Source of the DNA: Mercurialis annua
Lineage: Eukaryota; Streptophyta; Magnoliopsida; Malpighiales; Euphorbiaceae
Direction: 5' to 3'
NCBI RefSeq assembly: GCF_937616625.2
Contig: NC_065572.1
Location: forward strand, 250,501-314,500
DNA length: 64,000 nt
In this document: one piece after another, positions 1 to 11,864 of the stretch
How the letters are laid out: the number at the start of each line of letters is the position of its first letter
How positions within the stretch are numbered: the first letter of the stretch is position 1
Position numbers and translations under genes: made by a program
Notes under the pieces: generated by a model
Databases searched by the model: none
Told to the model about the DNA's origin: nothing
What the model saw: the letters and a program-made list of their open reading frames with translations, nothing else

Positions 1-64
1 AGCCACCACCAAGTGAATTCAAAATTGACTAGAATTTGGAGAAGAAGAAAAAGACATATTATAC

Positions 65-874
65 CTTGGCCGAGTGACTTGATCCCACCCACTGCTGAGA
101 GAACTATAAACAATATAGAAAAACATAGTCAATAGTCCATATATGCATGAGGGGATTCGAGCGAATTTGAAGAAAAAGCACCTGAAATGCAAGGGGTGAG
201 GACTCCGTCTCCGATGACCATAGAAGTTCCAAGAATAGTGACGAAGAAAAGAATGAGTTGGATGGTTTTACTGGACTCCAGCTTGTGTTTGATCTTTTCA
301 GCACGTCTCAACTGGGTGGAAGGGACTTGAAGATTGTAGTTGGAAAGTTGTCTGTCCTCTGGCTGCTCATTGGGGATCAAGCTCACTTTTGCATATCGCG
401 ATAGCAATGAATAGAGTGCAAATGTGCCACCTTACAATACATACATGAATAGAGCGACATGAATAAATATGTAAATTAAGATGAAACTGAATGAAGATAA
501 GTGATATATATGTGCTCACCGTCACCATTGTCATTGGCATGTAACACGATGAAGACGTACTTAAGCAAGGGGATGAGCACTATGGTGTAAAAGATAAGAG
601 ACAATATCCCGAGGAGGTCATCGTTGGCTGCAATGTTGTTGGGGAAAGAGCTTGCGTACACATAAAGTGGTGAGGTTCCTATGTCTCCGTAGACGACTCC
701 AATGCTTTGAAATGCCAAAATGAAGGTGCTTTTCCAGCTTGAGTGGTGAGTTTGAGACATGGACAGTCTACCAGCCTCCAAATTCAGCGAGTCGACTCGG
801 CGCAGCTTTCCCCATGATACTTTTCTTTCTTTCATATTCTTTTCACTCTCCATTTCCATTTCCACCTCTGCCAT
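65..874 (-). CDS. HAK/KUP/KT potassium transporter, HAK5-like, 5' exons only
   Basis: The gene runs off the left edge of the window. Exon 1 is 520-874 (ATG at 872-874), exon 2 is 182-430 and exon 3 is 65-103; all junctions are GT-AG and the frame holds across them. Exon 1 has an acidic N-terminus ([11 protein letters not shown]), then the family signature [15 protein letters not shown] in the first membrane segment, a second hydrophobic segment and HANDNGDG. Exon 2 gives [21 protein letters not shown], typical of the cytosolic loop, and reaches [10 protein letters not shown]; exon 3 gives [13 protein letters not shown]. The family are plasma-membrane or tonoplast K+ uptake carriers of about 780 residues with 10-14 membrane segments, so about a quarter is seen here. 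The [12 protein letters not shown] wording resembles cluster I (HAK5) high-affinity carriers. No lesion is visible in this part. Confidence 0.9.
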
Positions 875-2091
875 TTTCTCAACTCAAAGCAGTATTAATG
901 AAATGAAGAATTAATACAGCTGCTACCGGTGGCTACTACGTATTTGTAGGCACCAGGCCTCAAATGCCTTGAAATTCAGTTTAAAATATAGTTGTTGATT
1001 GCAATTATTAAATTGATGTTGGAAGTCAACTACTGTTAGTTTCATTCTTCATCTTTTGTTTTGTCCAATGTTTCCTTCTACTACTATTATATATGAAGCC
1101 AAGTCGTAATACCTTATGCCATAATCAACAATAATTGATACCGTCTAATCTAAACATTCTATTTGTAAATAAGTGAATAACTTAATCTTTGTATAGAGTA
1201 ATCATATTGGTATTCATTTCAAATATTGGTATCAGTTTGATTTGTCCTCTCCTTAATTAAGACAAACAAATGTTTAAAATTTAATTGACCATTACTGCAA
1301 TACTAGTAGGAGTATTATTTATGTTTATTAATGCCCATCCATAACTCACAAGTAGTTAAAAAGTTTAATTTATTTAGATAGAATAAACTAATTCAAACTC
1401 CCTCGATTCTTATTATACATGGTTAGATCAAAATATCTATTATTATAAATAAATAACATTAAAAAATATAAAAAATATTTATTATAAAGATATTATAATT
1501 TCTATATTTAGAGAAGATAAAAATCAACTCTTTATTTTTTTTTTTGAAGATTTTACAGACTATAGACAATTTATTGAATTTTTTTTTATTATTTATGTGT
1601 TTTACTTCACTAATTGTTTTGAGGCTAATGGTGACAAAATATTAATTTTTTTAATTTTTTTATAAATTTATTAAAAACTTTCAGAATATGTAAATCTATT
1701 TTAATTTGATAATTTATTTAATTTTTAATAATTAATTTAATTGTCTCAATTTTCACCTTAGTACGATATCAAATTGTCTTTTATGTTCATTTTCAACTTC
1801 CAACTTGCCTTTTCTTCTACTCCGGTCATTAAAAATGGATGATTTAAAATTTTGATTTTACTGTGCTTTTTGATTTTTTTTATTAGGAATTAAATTTTAT
1901 AATTTTGAAAAATGAATTATAGTACTAATTAAGGAGCTAGTATTAAAATTTAACTAAATATTTAATAATTAAATTAATTGAAAAATATTGAATCAATTTA
2001 CAATGGAATTATGATATTGAAACGGCTTTATAAACTTTTGAAAATTTTGAATAAATTTATAAAAAATAAAAAGATTTGATTTTTTTTTAAA
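875..2091. other. AT-rich intergenic DNA, upstream of the HAK gene
   Basis: No gene is seen. Bases 875-960 are the probable leader and core promoter of the potassium transporter; a weak TATA-like TACAAATA lies near 938-945 on the minus strand. The rest is AT-rich with short A and T runs. Confidence 0.5.
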
Positions 2092-2475
2092 ACCATACCG
2101 TTTGGATTGAGGGTTTTTAAAATCCATAGATTTTAACAAAATCGATGGATTCTAAACCAATGGAATTTAAATCCATTGATTTTAAAATTCCATCGTTTGG
2201 ATTGAAAATAAAATCAATGGTTTTTAATATTATTTATGGAAAAAAATAACTAGTATAACAATCCATCATTCATAAAAAAATGGTGGATTTGGACTTTCCC
2301 ACCTAGTAGGTGGGAAATCAAAACCCTCAAAAATGATGGATTGTAGAAAATGAGGGAATTTATAAATCCATGAATTCTATTAATTTTTTTTTTTAGGCAA
2401 ACGATGGATTTTGTCCAAATCTATTGATTGTTTAAAATCCATCGTTTAGAATCCATCAATCCAAAGGATGCCTAA
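2092..2475. mobile_element. Foldback MITE-like element
   Basis: The two ends are inverted copies. The left end reads CCGTTTGGATTGAGGG and the right end, reverse-complemented, CCTTTGGATTGATGG. Variants of AAATCCATNGATTTTAA recur in both orientations inside. It has no coding capacity. I could not fix the exact ends or a target duplication, so the superfamily is open. Confidence 0.55.
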
Positions 2476-2962
2476 GTTTATTTGGAGGAAATAATAAGAG
2501 AAGGAGCATTGTGGGGATGCTGTAAACAAAAAGTCAATTGAAAAAAAAAATACTTCGTATATTGTCGTTGTAGCTTGAGGAAATGGAAAGCCAATATATA
2601 AAGCTCAATCATTTACTTAAAATAATGTAAAAATGAAACAATCAGTAATAATTTATAAGCAATGTATTGACAATTGAATCAATAATGTCATTTTTTTTAA
2701 CTCAAATCAATAATGTCATTAGAATGTATATATTCATAAGGCGTGCAACTGCAGAAATGGACAGGGGAGTTGAAGTCTTAAATAGTACAACTCAGGCTCA
2801 GCTACTCTTTTATGCTATGCCCATGAAAGTCAACAACAATATTAAAACTATTCTAAAAATTAAGAAAAATATTTACTTATTCTTTTTGGAAATTTTAAAT
2901 ATTAGAGTTGAAAAATTTATATTTTATCATATTAAGTTTCAATTACTATTACATGTTTAATA

Positions 2963-2969
<7 letters not shown>

Positions 2970-3038
<69 letters not shown>
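2970..3038. repeat. (TA)n microsatellite
   Basis: A run of TA dinucleotides with one break near 3000. Confidence 0.95.
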
Positions 3039-3185
3039 CCAAACATGATAACGTTTTTGGTATAAAGAGATAAGTATATACTTTTATTCTAATATATAGA
3101 ATAATATAAACACATATAAACATATATTATCATATGATGAGACATGTGATAAAATTAATCATTGCGCATAAACTATGTAGAAGTA

Positions 3186-3722
3186 GGGGTGAGCAATGGT
3201 CGGTTCGGTCATCGAACCGTTCAAAAATTCAAAACCGTTCGGTTTTTTAAAAATTTCGGTCACCAAACCGTATTAACCAAGTTATATCAAAACCGTATTA
3301 ACCAAACCGAAATATTACGGTTCGGTTCGGTTCGGTTCGGTCAAAAACCGTAATATTTTTTGTATGGTTTTTAGAAAGAAAAAAAAACAATTTTTTAAAA
3401 AATAAAAAAAATGGAAAAATTTAACCTAGAGAGTACATGTGCTTTAAATTAAATCTATATTTGTCGTTTTTTATTATAAAACTATAAAATTAAACAAGTT
3501 TAATATATAAATGTGAGTATATGAAAGTTTAAAACAACGTAATTTTGAAATACGGTCGGTTCGGTTATTACGGTTATTTTTTTGTAAAAACCGTAAACCT
3601 AACCGAATAGTCAAAATTTTAAAAATTCGGACCGTAACCGAACCATATTTTCAAATTATATTTCGGTTTGATTAATTCGGTTCGGTTCGGTTATTCGGTT
3701 TTGACCGTTTAATGCTCACCCC
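3186..3722. mobile_element. Non-autonomous TIR element rich in CGGTTCGGTT
   Basis: Terminal inverted repeats GGGGTGAGCA and TGCTCACCCC bound a 537-bp element. A 12-base target duplication, TATGTAGAAGTA, is present at 3174-3185 and 3723-3734. Both halves are full of CGGTTCGGTT and its complement AACCGAACCG, so the element can fold on itself. It has no coding capacity. Confidence 0.75.
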
Positions 3723-3814
3723 TATGTAGAAGTACTGAGATTGGTTATGTAGCTGTAAGGACAAGTACTATCTTAAGAAGATGAAAACATAAAATAGTTT
3801 TTATTTTTATATAA

Positions 3815-3912
3815 TGGGAAAGAGGAGTGATTGTGAGAGGATTTGAACCCATAATTTTGATAGTTTGTTATCTAATGCTTATACCATTTGAGTTATAGCT
3901 TGTTAGTTAAAA
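3815..3912 (-). mobile_element. SINE-like tRNA-derived remnant
   Basis: On the minus strand there is a tRNA-type A-box-like stretch (TAACTCAAATGGTATAAGC) and, about 35 bases on, a B box GGGTTCAAATCC. This is the head of a plant SINE. A poly(A) tail and duplication are not clear. It does not fold as a functional tRNA gene. Confidence 0.5.
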
Positions 3913-4313
3913 AAAACATAAAATAGCTATGGAGAAATAAAATTGTATATGCATTTTTCTTTGATTTTTTTAGTAAAAATATACATTTTTATTGTATTGT
4001 TATTTTGACAAATATAAGTGTGTGTTTTTTTAAGTAAAAGGCGTTTCTCTTTAAATAATCTACCCTTGATGATTTACCATAAATATACGGTAGTCAGACA
4101 GATAATAAAAGATTTAGAAGTCCGAAACTCAAGGATATATGTTATTGAACACCAAATTTATCTATTTCAAAATTGTTTAGCTATAAGAACAAAATTATGA
4201 TTGCTAAAGTTAAAAGTACAAAATGAAGAACAATTAATTAAAAACTTAAATAAATTAAGATTGTAAACGTATGGATTAAGAATCAAGGATCAATATTGTA
4301 TAGTTATTTTTTT

Positions 4314-4875
<562 letters not shown>

Positions 4876-5244
4876 ACTATTAACATATAGCAAAAAAATT
4901 GTGACATGTTGCTACTAATAAAACGTTGTCTTAAGTAATTGGTAGCAAAATTTGCTGTAAAATACTGCTATAACTTAATTAATGGTAACAATTTTTAAAA
5001 TTATTGCTGCAAAATATTTTTTAGCAGTAAAAAAAAATTAGCTGTAAAATTATTGTACCAAATATATAATTTCTTGTAGTGGATGTTGATAGATGATTAA
5101 GCACTTCAATTAAGTCATATTATTAAGCAAACCATTGTGAATACTTAATCAATTAATGCTATCTTGTTGTTGTTAATGATTAAGTACTCATTTACCAGTC
5201 CACCTAAAACTAGCTTTCTCGAGTCTAATTTAGACACAAATTAT

Positions 5245-6840
5245 TACTAGAAAACAATTGTTAAAATCAGATTTAGCGATACATTTAGCGACAGATTTTG
5301 TATTCGTCGCTAAATCCTAGGAACTTTAGTCGCTAAAATTGCTAGAATTATTTCACTTTTAGCGACAAACTGTTCCATCCTTCGGTAAATGAATACTTAG
5401 CGACGGATTCCACAATCCGTCGCTAAAAGTATTATTTTTATAAAAAAATATTTAATAAAAATATTTATTATTTATCAAAAAAAATTATTTATTAACAAAA
5501 TTATTATATTAAAATGTGGGATTAAAGTGTAAAAGTAATAATTTGTTATTTTTATTCAAATTAATTATTAAAAAAATAATTTATTAATTATTTATTTGAA
5601 AAATAATTAGTATAAAAATAATTATTTTATAATGCGGAAGTAAATTGCGGGGGTAAATATTTGTTCCTTTTAGTTATACTAGTTTCGCATTACGTGCTAT
5701 GCACGTGGCTCGTAACGTAACTTCTCAATGAACATATTAGTAAATTTATTATAATTATATCATTTTTTTTATTTATAACTAATATTAAATTAGTATAAAA
5801 AATTTGTAAAAGTAAATATAATATATTCGGTTATTAAAATTTTTTTTCCATACTGAATTTATTCTTCTTTTGGTTTTATAATAACCATAATTATAATAAT
5901 TAACTTAATTTTATTAATAATATCTTTAAAAATAATAAGATAGAAAATTAAATAATAATATATTGACCAAATACAATATTTTAATTTTGTAGTTCAATCA
6001 AACTAAACGATAGGTATTTGATATTTCTACTAATTTGGAGACAATTTAGTTATTTTTTACATACTAAAAATTAAATTGGAGATGATTTAGCTACCTATTC
6101 TAATTAGGATTTTAATTACAATCGTGATTAATTAAATAACTAATTAGTTAATGACTATAAAACCATTATTTAATAGTAAACTGAAAAGGATTATTCAGTA
6201 AATTTGCATGTCCCCCCCCCCATCCGTGCTTTTATATATAGTATAGATTTAAATATAATATACATAGATATATGATAAGAATCCGAGTTGGTTAAAATAG
6301 AGTTACGCGTGGGAAAACTACAGGGTTAAAGAGCCTTGGTTAAGAGCAATAGAAGGATGGATTTCCTACTGGAAAGTTGGAAAGTTTGCAAAAATTGCAA
6401 TTGGGTGATTGTCTGTGGTCTATCGCGGGTGTGTTGGTGACGGTTGGCGACTGATTAAATAATATTTCATTCTACAATTTTAATTAAAAAAATTAAATTA
6501 TTTTTTTATTTTAAAAAATTAGCAAAAAGCCTTGGGTGGGAGCGATAGAAGGATTAGTGACCCTTCTGGGAAGTTGGAAAGTTTGTAAAAATTGCAATTG
6601 GATGACGGTTTGTGGTCTATCGCGGGTGTGTTGGTGACAGTGGGCGACCGATTAAATAATATTTCATTTATAATTTTAATTAAAAAATTAAATTATTTTT
6701 TTATTTTAAAAAATTAGAGACGAATTTAACGCTAATTTTTTAAAAATCTGTCGCAATTTATTCTGTCACAATTTAATTTTGCAATCAAATATGTAGTTTA
6801 GCGACGAAAAAATATGTCGCTAAATAGCTGTTTTCTAATA
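5245..6840. mobile_element. Foldback TIR element, about 1.6 kb, non-coding
   Basis: Ends are inverted (TACTAGAAAACA on the left; TGTTTTCTAATA on the right). Segments near each end carry TTTAGCGAC and GTCGCTAAA in opposite orientations. A direct repeat of about 190 bp lies inside (about 6329-6522 and 6527-6717; both contain GGTCTATCGCGGGTGTGTTGGTGAC). A C10 run at about 6212-6221 and CACGTGCTATGCACGTGG-like motifs (about 5690-5710) suggest a second, nested old element. No target duplication could be set. Confidence 0.6.
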
Positions 6841-7500
6841 ATGAATCATGCATTGAATTGGCTAAATCAAATATAGCACAAAACACCAATTCATGTCAAT
6901 TATCTCAATTACCGTAAATTACTAAATCTGTCAAGACTTATTTAATCGATATAAATTAAATTCCAAAATAACATGATATCCCAAACTAATCAATATTCAA
7001 ACCAAAAATTACTAATTAATATTAAAAACAAATTAAATAATAACCTAATTAGTTTAATAATTTTAATCAAAATTAAATTTATTAATTATAATAATTTTTG
7101 TCAAACCTAAATTTTTTTGTTATAATAAACTAATTTTATATTAATTATTATAACAATTTTATTCTAACCTAAATTTATTTATTATAATAAACTAATTTTA
7201 ATTTTATTATTATTATAATCTATCATATCATTAATAATTGATAGATAAGATCGTCTTATTTTCCGGATCGTTTCGTGAAAAACTTGATATTCAAGTAATT
7301 CCGAATTGTATCTTACAAGACAAATAAGGTTAGATAGGATTTCAGACTTTTGTTCAGAAATCCACTTCGAAGTTTAAGTCAGTATTTATTAATATAATAT
7401 AAAAAAACTATTATCTAAAAGAGGTAATAAAACTTAACTCACTATAGTAATAAGTTGCCTTGCCTTATACAAAAACTTGTTGAGTTCCTTATAAACTAAC
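6841..7500. other. AT-rich DNA without recognisable genes
   Basis: I see no coding region or clear repeat here. Confidence 0.5.
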
Positions 7501-8024
7501 AATATGAGATTTTATTTTTGAGTGGTCATATACTCTCACAGTATCATATCATGCAAATATTTATATTTGAATTGGTTTATGAAGGCGTATAGTTTTTTGT
7601 TTTTGTATTTTTATGATGCTAAATCCCTTATCGTTTTGGAGATTCGGTTTTTGAGTTCTTTAATATTAATCTTGCATGCTCAAATCATTTTAAAGATACG
7701 GTCTTCGACTTCGTATAGGTGGAAGTTTTTTATGTGGCCGGGTCTTCATTTCAGAGTTCCAATCTCTAACTCTTAATATGTTTCTTGTCTCTTTTTTATT
7801 TAATTTTCAACTCTTCATAATTTCTTTGTGTGGCCGGATCTCTCTTTTAGAGTTACATCTACAGCTTCCTATAACATTTCACTTGTGCTTTATGGCCGAC
7901 TTTTCATCTTAGAAATTCGATCTTTATCTATAATATTTCTTGTATGTCTGGATCTCTCATTACTTGTGAGATTCAGTCTTCAACTTATACTTACAATATA
8001 TATTTGGGTTGAGTTTTTTGGTAT
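7500..8024 (+). repeat. Degenerate tandem repeat, left block
   Basis: Loose copies of a 50-55-bp unit, roughly GGATCTCTC-TTA-GAGATTCGGTCTTCAACTT, follow one another. The same unit returns at 10140-11070, so this is the left part of one array split by inserted DNA. Confidence 0.6.
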
Positions 8025-10140
8025 CTGTTAGTATGAATTATGTTTGATGAGGAAGATGGTGATGTGGCGGGTTGATATATCTTATTTAGTTTTGATTATT
8101 AAAGAGTTTGGCATCTCAGTATTGTTCTAATGGAAGTTAATTTTCATTGTTTTGTTTTACTGTAATGTTCATTTGTGAAGATGGGTTTGGCGACAACTTT
8201 TGTTCAATTCTATTGTTCATTAATGAAGTTTGTGTTTTTTCTTATTTTATTGGTGGGTTCCTTTAAGAATATTGTTTTTAATTAAATTGTTTTTATAATT
8301 TTAATCGAAAAACATTAATTATGTTTTTAATCAATAAATTATAATTACTCGGGTAACTATTAATTTAATTGACTATATTAAATGGGAATTGGGGATTTCA
8401 TTTAATTTGGAAGTTTGTTAAATTAGTTATATTATTTTTAAGACCTAAAAAATAATATTTGAGTTATTTAAAATTAAATTAATAATTATTAATAATTATT
8501 ATTTAATTTGAGATTTGAGATTTTTTTTGCTTAGCGTGCCAATGTGATTAAATTTATAATATTTGGTTTTCGTTTCGAGTTATTAATTGACAAATTGAAA
8601 ACGATGACTATTTTATAATCTAAATTAATATAATTACTTGGGTAATTATATTTGGTTTTAAATATCTTTTTGATATACCATTTTGGTTAAGTTACAATTT
8701 ATCCCTTGAGCGTTTTTAAAATTTATTTGATAAGTTTTTGGTTTGTAACTTTGGGTTAGTTGAAGTTAAAGCTATTGGGTTCCGTTTTAAATATTGGTTT
8801 ATTATTTTATCAAAGTTTATTCTATTATTATAAACTATGGTTTATAATTGGATATAATTATATTTATTTTATCAAAGTTATTTTTGGGAATTATAAACTC
8901 TGGTTTATATTTTGATAAAATATTTTGGGTCGGGTTAGACTTGGGTCACCCGACATGTGAGGTAGCTTGGTAGTTATTGGTAATTCGGCTAACCCACTAT
9001 TTGAGGAATTAATTTAAGTTATTATTTAAATATTATTTAAGTAATATTTTTCCGGATCGGATTTTAAAGCGGGAACCCAATAGACTTGGCTTATTTATTT
9101 ATTTGAGTATTGTGTAACTCTATGTGGTTCGTTTTTGACTCGGGTCATTACGTGATTATTTGTTCATTCTATTCTGGCTACGTTTATGCTTGACTCGGTA
9201 TTGTGCTATTCCTATGTGGTGTCTAGTACTCTCTAGAGTTAGGGGTTGATTTTAATATTGGTTTTACTCTGTTCTTAGACTCGTCGACTGTGCGTGCTTC
9301 GGAGTCGATTCAGGTTTTGTCGCTTGCCAGGTTTTCACGTGGATTAGCAAGAAGTGAGTTTGTAGTGCTATTTACCGCTTTATTAAGTACCGCATCTTAT
9401 TTTAGTATTATAAATGTTTTTGAAATGTTTTAAGCGATTATGGATCTGGATTGAAACGAGCTGCTCGATAGGCTTGTATCGAAACTGTGTGCACCGGTAA
9501 GTACTCTGAAATCGGCAGACTAAGGTCTTGCTTACGCTGGTAATTAGACGAGGATTTGTTCCCGTCCACTTTGCATTTTTCATTATGCTAGGTCATACTT
9601 ACGCTGGGATCATTTCAATACTGTTATTCCATAATCTTATATATATTAGAATAAAAGGATTTAATTTAAGGGTTTTAAACTTAATAAATGTAAATAGTAC
9701 TGCGAACTCATCTCAGTATATCTGACCCCGTTGTTTCCCCATTTTTCCAGGTTTATTATTTGAGTGAGTCTGCTGATCTCCGATTCTTTATTCCTCGGAG
9801 GTTTATATTCATTTTAATAAATTGTCAAACTGATTTTATTCTTAGACCGCAGTAGTAAATTAGAAGTCTATATTATCCTAGTCTGTTTGTCGGATTTGAT
9901 TTGTCTGACTGGCTTTATTTTATGCTTTGGCATTATTATTGTTTAACTCTGGTTATTGTTATGTAATGGAAGTACTTATATTTAAACTGTTAGTTTAAGT
10001 TGGAGTCTCGGTTGCACTGAGCATTGGATTTTATGCTGGTTTATATGATTATTAGTTTTCCGCAAGGCTTGCTACGGGTTTTGGTACAACCATACCCATA
10101 CCCTAGCGCCGGTCGCGATCCATGAAATTTGGGTTGTGAC
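8025..10140 (+). mobile_element. Probable solo LTR of a Ty3/gypsy element
   Basis: This block interrupts the tandem repeat and ends CCTAGCGCCGGTCGCGATCC...TTTGGGTTGTGACA, as in LTR ends of Del/Tekay-type chromoviruses (from memory of the family). It has no open frame of note. The left end (TGTTAG, near 8025) is a guess and no 5-base duplication was found, so boundaries are soft. Confidence 0.4.
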
Positions 10141-11070
10141 AGGTCTTCAACTTCATATGTGTCCGAATATTATATTACTTCGGAGGTTCGGTCTATATCT
10201 GAATCTTTTATTACTTCGGAGGTTTGATCTTCCGCTTTTTTATTATAATTCTTGTATGCCTGGATCGATCTCTCGTCATTGTGGAGATACGATCTTCAAC
10301 TTCATATTTGTCAGAATCTCTTTTAATTTTGAAAGTTTGGTCTTTAACGATATATAATCTTATTTTATATTTGGATCTCTCATTGTCTCGGAGATACGAT
10401 TTTCAACTTTATAAATATCCGAATTTCTTATTACTTCGGAGGTTCATTCTTCAACTTTTTTATTATAATTGAATGTCCGAATCTTTCATCATTATGGAGA
10501 TACGGTCTTCGACTTCATATGTGTCAGAACTCTTTTTACTTAGGAAGTTCGTTCTTCAACGACATATAATCTTCTTATATGTCCAAATCTCCCATTTACG
10601 ATCTTATAACTTCATGTGTCTGAATCTCTCATTACTTCGAAGGTTCGGTCATCAACTTCATCATTATAATTCTTGTATGCCTAGATCTTCCATCATTGTG
10701 GAGATACGATATTCAATTTCATATGTTTTTGATCTCCTTTTACTTTTGAAGTTTGGTCTTCAACGACATATAATTTTTTTCTATGTCTGAATCTCTCACT
10801 GTCTCGGAGATATGATCTTCAACTTCATATGTATCTGAATCTCTCATTACTTTTTGCAGGTTTGGTCTTCAACTTCTTTATTATAATTCTTGTATGCCCA
10901 GATCTCGTCATTGTGGAGATATGGTCACTAACTTTATATATGCCCCCGTCTCTTTTTGGTTTAGTCTTTAGTTTTTTTTTTTTAAAGTTTCTTTACATAG
11001 CCAAATCTCTTTCAAAGATACGGTCTTTGGAGTATTTACTATTCTTCTACAATATTAATAATAAATTATG
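10141..11070 (+). repeat. Tandem repeat, right block, with a 200-220-bp higher-order period
   Basis: The marker TTATTATAATTCTTGTATGCC recurs at about 10241, 10461 (variant), 10661 and 10879, giving periods of roughly 220, 200 and 217 bp. Each long unit holds about four diverged 50-55-bp subunits of the type TTCAACTTCATATGTGTC...TCTCATTACTTCGGAGGTTC. No credible protein is encoded. Confidence 0.7.
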
Positions 11071-11329
11071 TATTTTTCATGTCATGTGTCCTTTTTTATT
11101 TTTTTCTCGGATGTTCTCCTAGTTGGTTGAACACGTGTTGTCCCGCGATATATAGTAAGTCGGATCCGTTTAGAAGAAGCATCCGAGTTACCTCAAGACA
11201 ATCCTTAATCAGGGTATCTCAGATTTGTTAACTTAGCTACACGTTCTAGTCTCCAGACTAGTTGCATTGTTATTTCGATCAGTCCATCTTATTAATGCTG
11301 GTTATTGTTAATTTGATTGATGACATTAC

Positions 11330-11859
11330 ATGGTAGTGAATTGGTTCACTAATTAGAATCCTAATTTGTATTAGGATTCTAATTAGTGAAATATTTGGGA
11401 AAAGGATAACTTTATTGTCATTTGAAAATTAGAAAGATATAATCCAATTTGGATTAGTACTCCTAATGCTACAAATAGATTATTTACTCATTATATATAG
11501 CCTACCTTATTCACCTTTTAGAGTACACCAAAAACTGAACACACAATGTGGACATTGATGTGAATAAGGGAAAAAGGGGTGTGTGTAGTGTGAGGAATAA
11601 ATGTTAATTCTAACCCTTTCGGGTTACTTTTTATAGAGAGTTAAACACTTTGTTGATTTTTCTTCTAAGGGCATATTTACTAGAGATGTTCTCTATTTGG
11701 TGATTCTTCACCAATTTTGTACTCCTTTTAGTGATTAATGGATGGCTCGATTCTTTCGTCCGTGGATGCACGCTTTAATGCAGAACCACTTTGCTATATT
11801 ATTGTTTATTGATCAAATCCATAATTAAATACCTACCGGATGGTTTCGATTCCGCTACG
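11330..11859 (+). mobile_element. Remnant of an older LTR retrotransposon, left part
   Basis: The stretch before the solo LTR and the one after it (13791-13850) look like one interrupted sequence. It has a TATATATAG box, a stretch of direct and inverted AATTAGGATTCTAATTAGT, and after the insertion a primer-binding-like TCGGTATCAAAG close to the tRNA-Met site TGGTATCAGAG. I infer an LTR end split by the solo LTR; its start is not defined. Confidence 0.35.
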
Positions 11860-11864
11860 CATAC

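Noticed and set aside
8025..10140. Target duplication for the gypsy-like LTR
   Set aside because: GGTCT on the right and GGTAT on the left differ and do not sit directly at the proposed ends.
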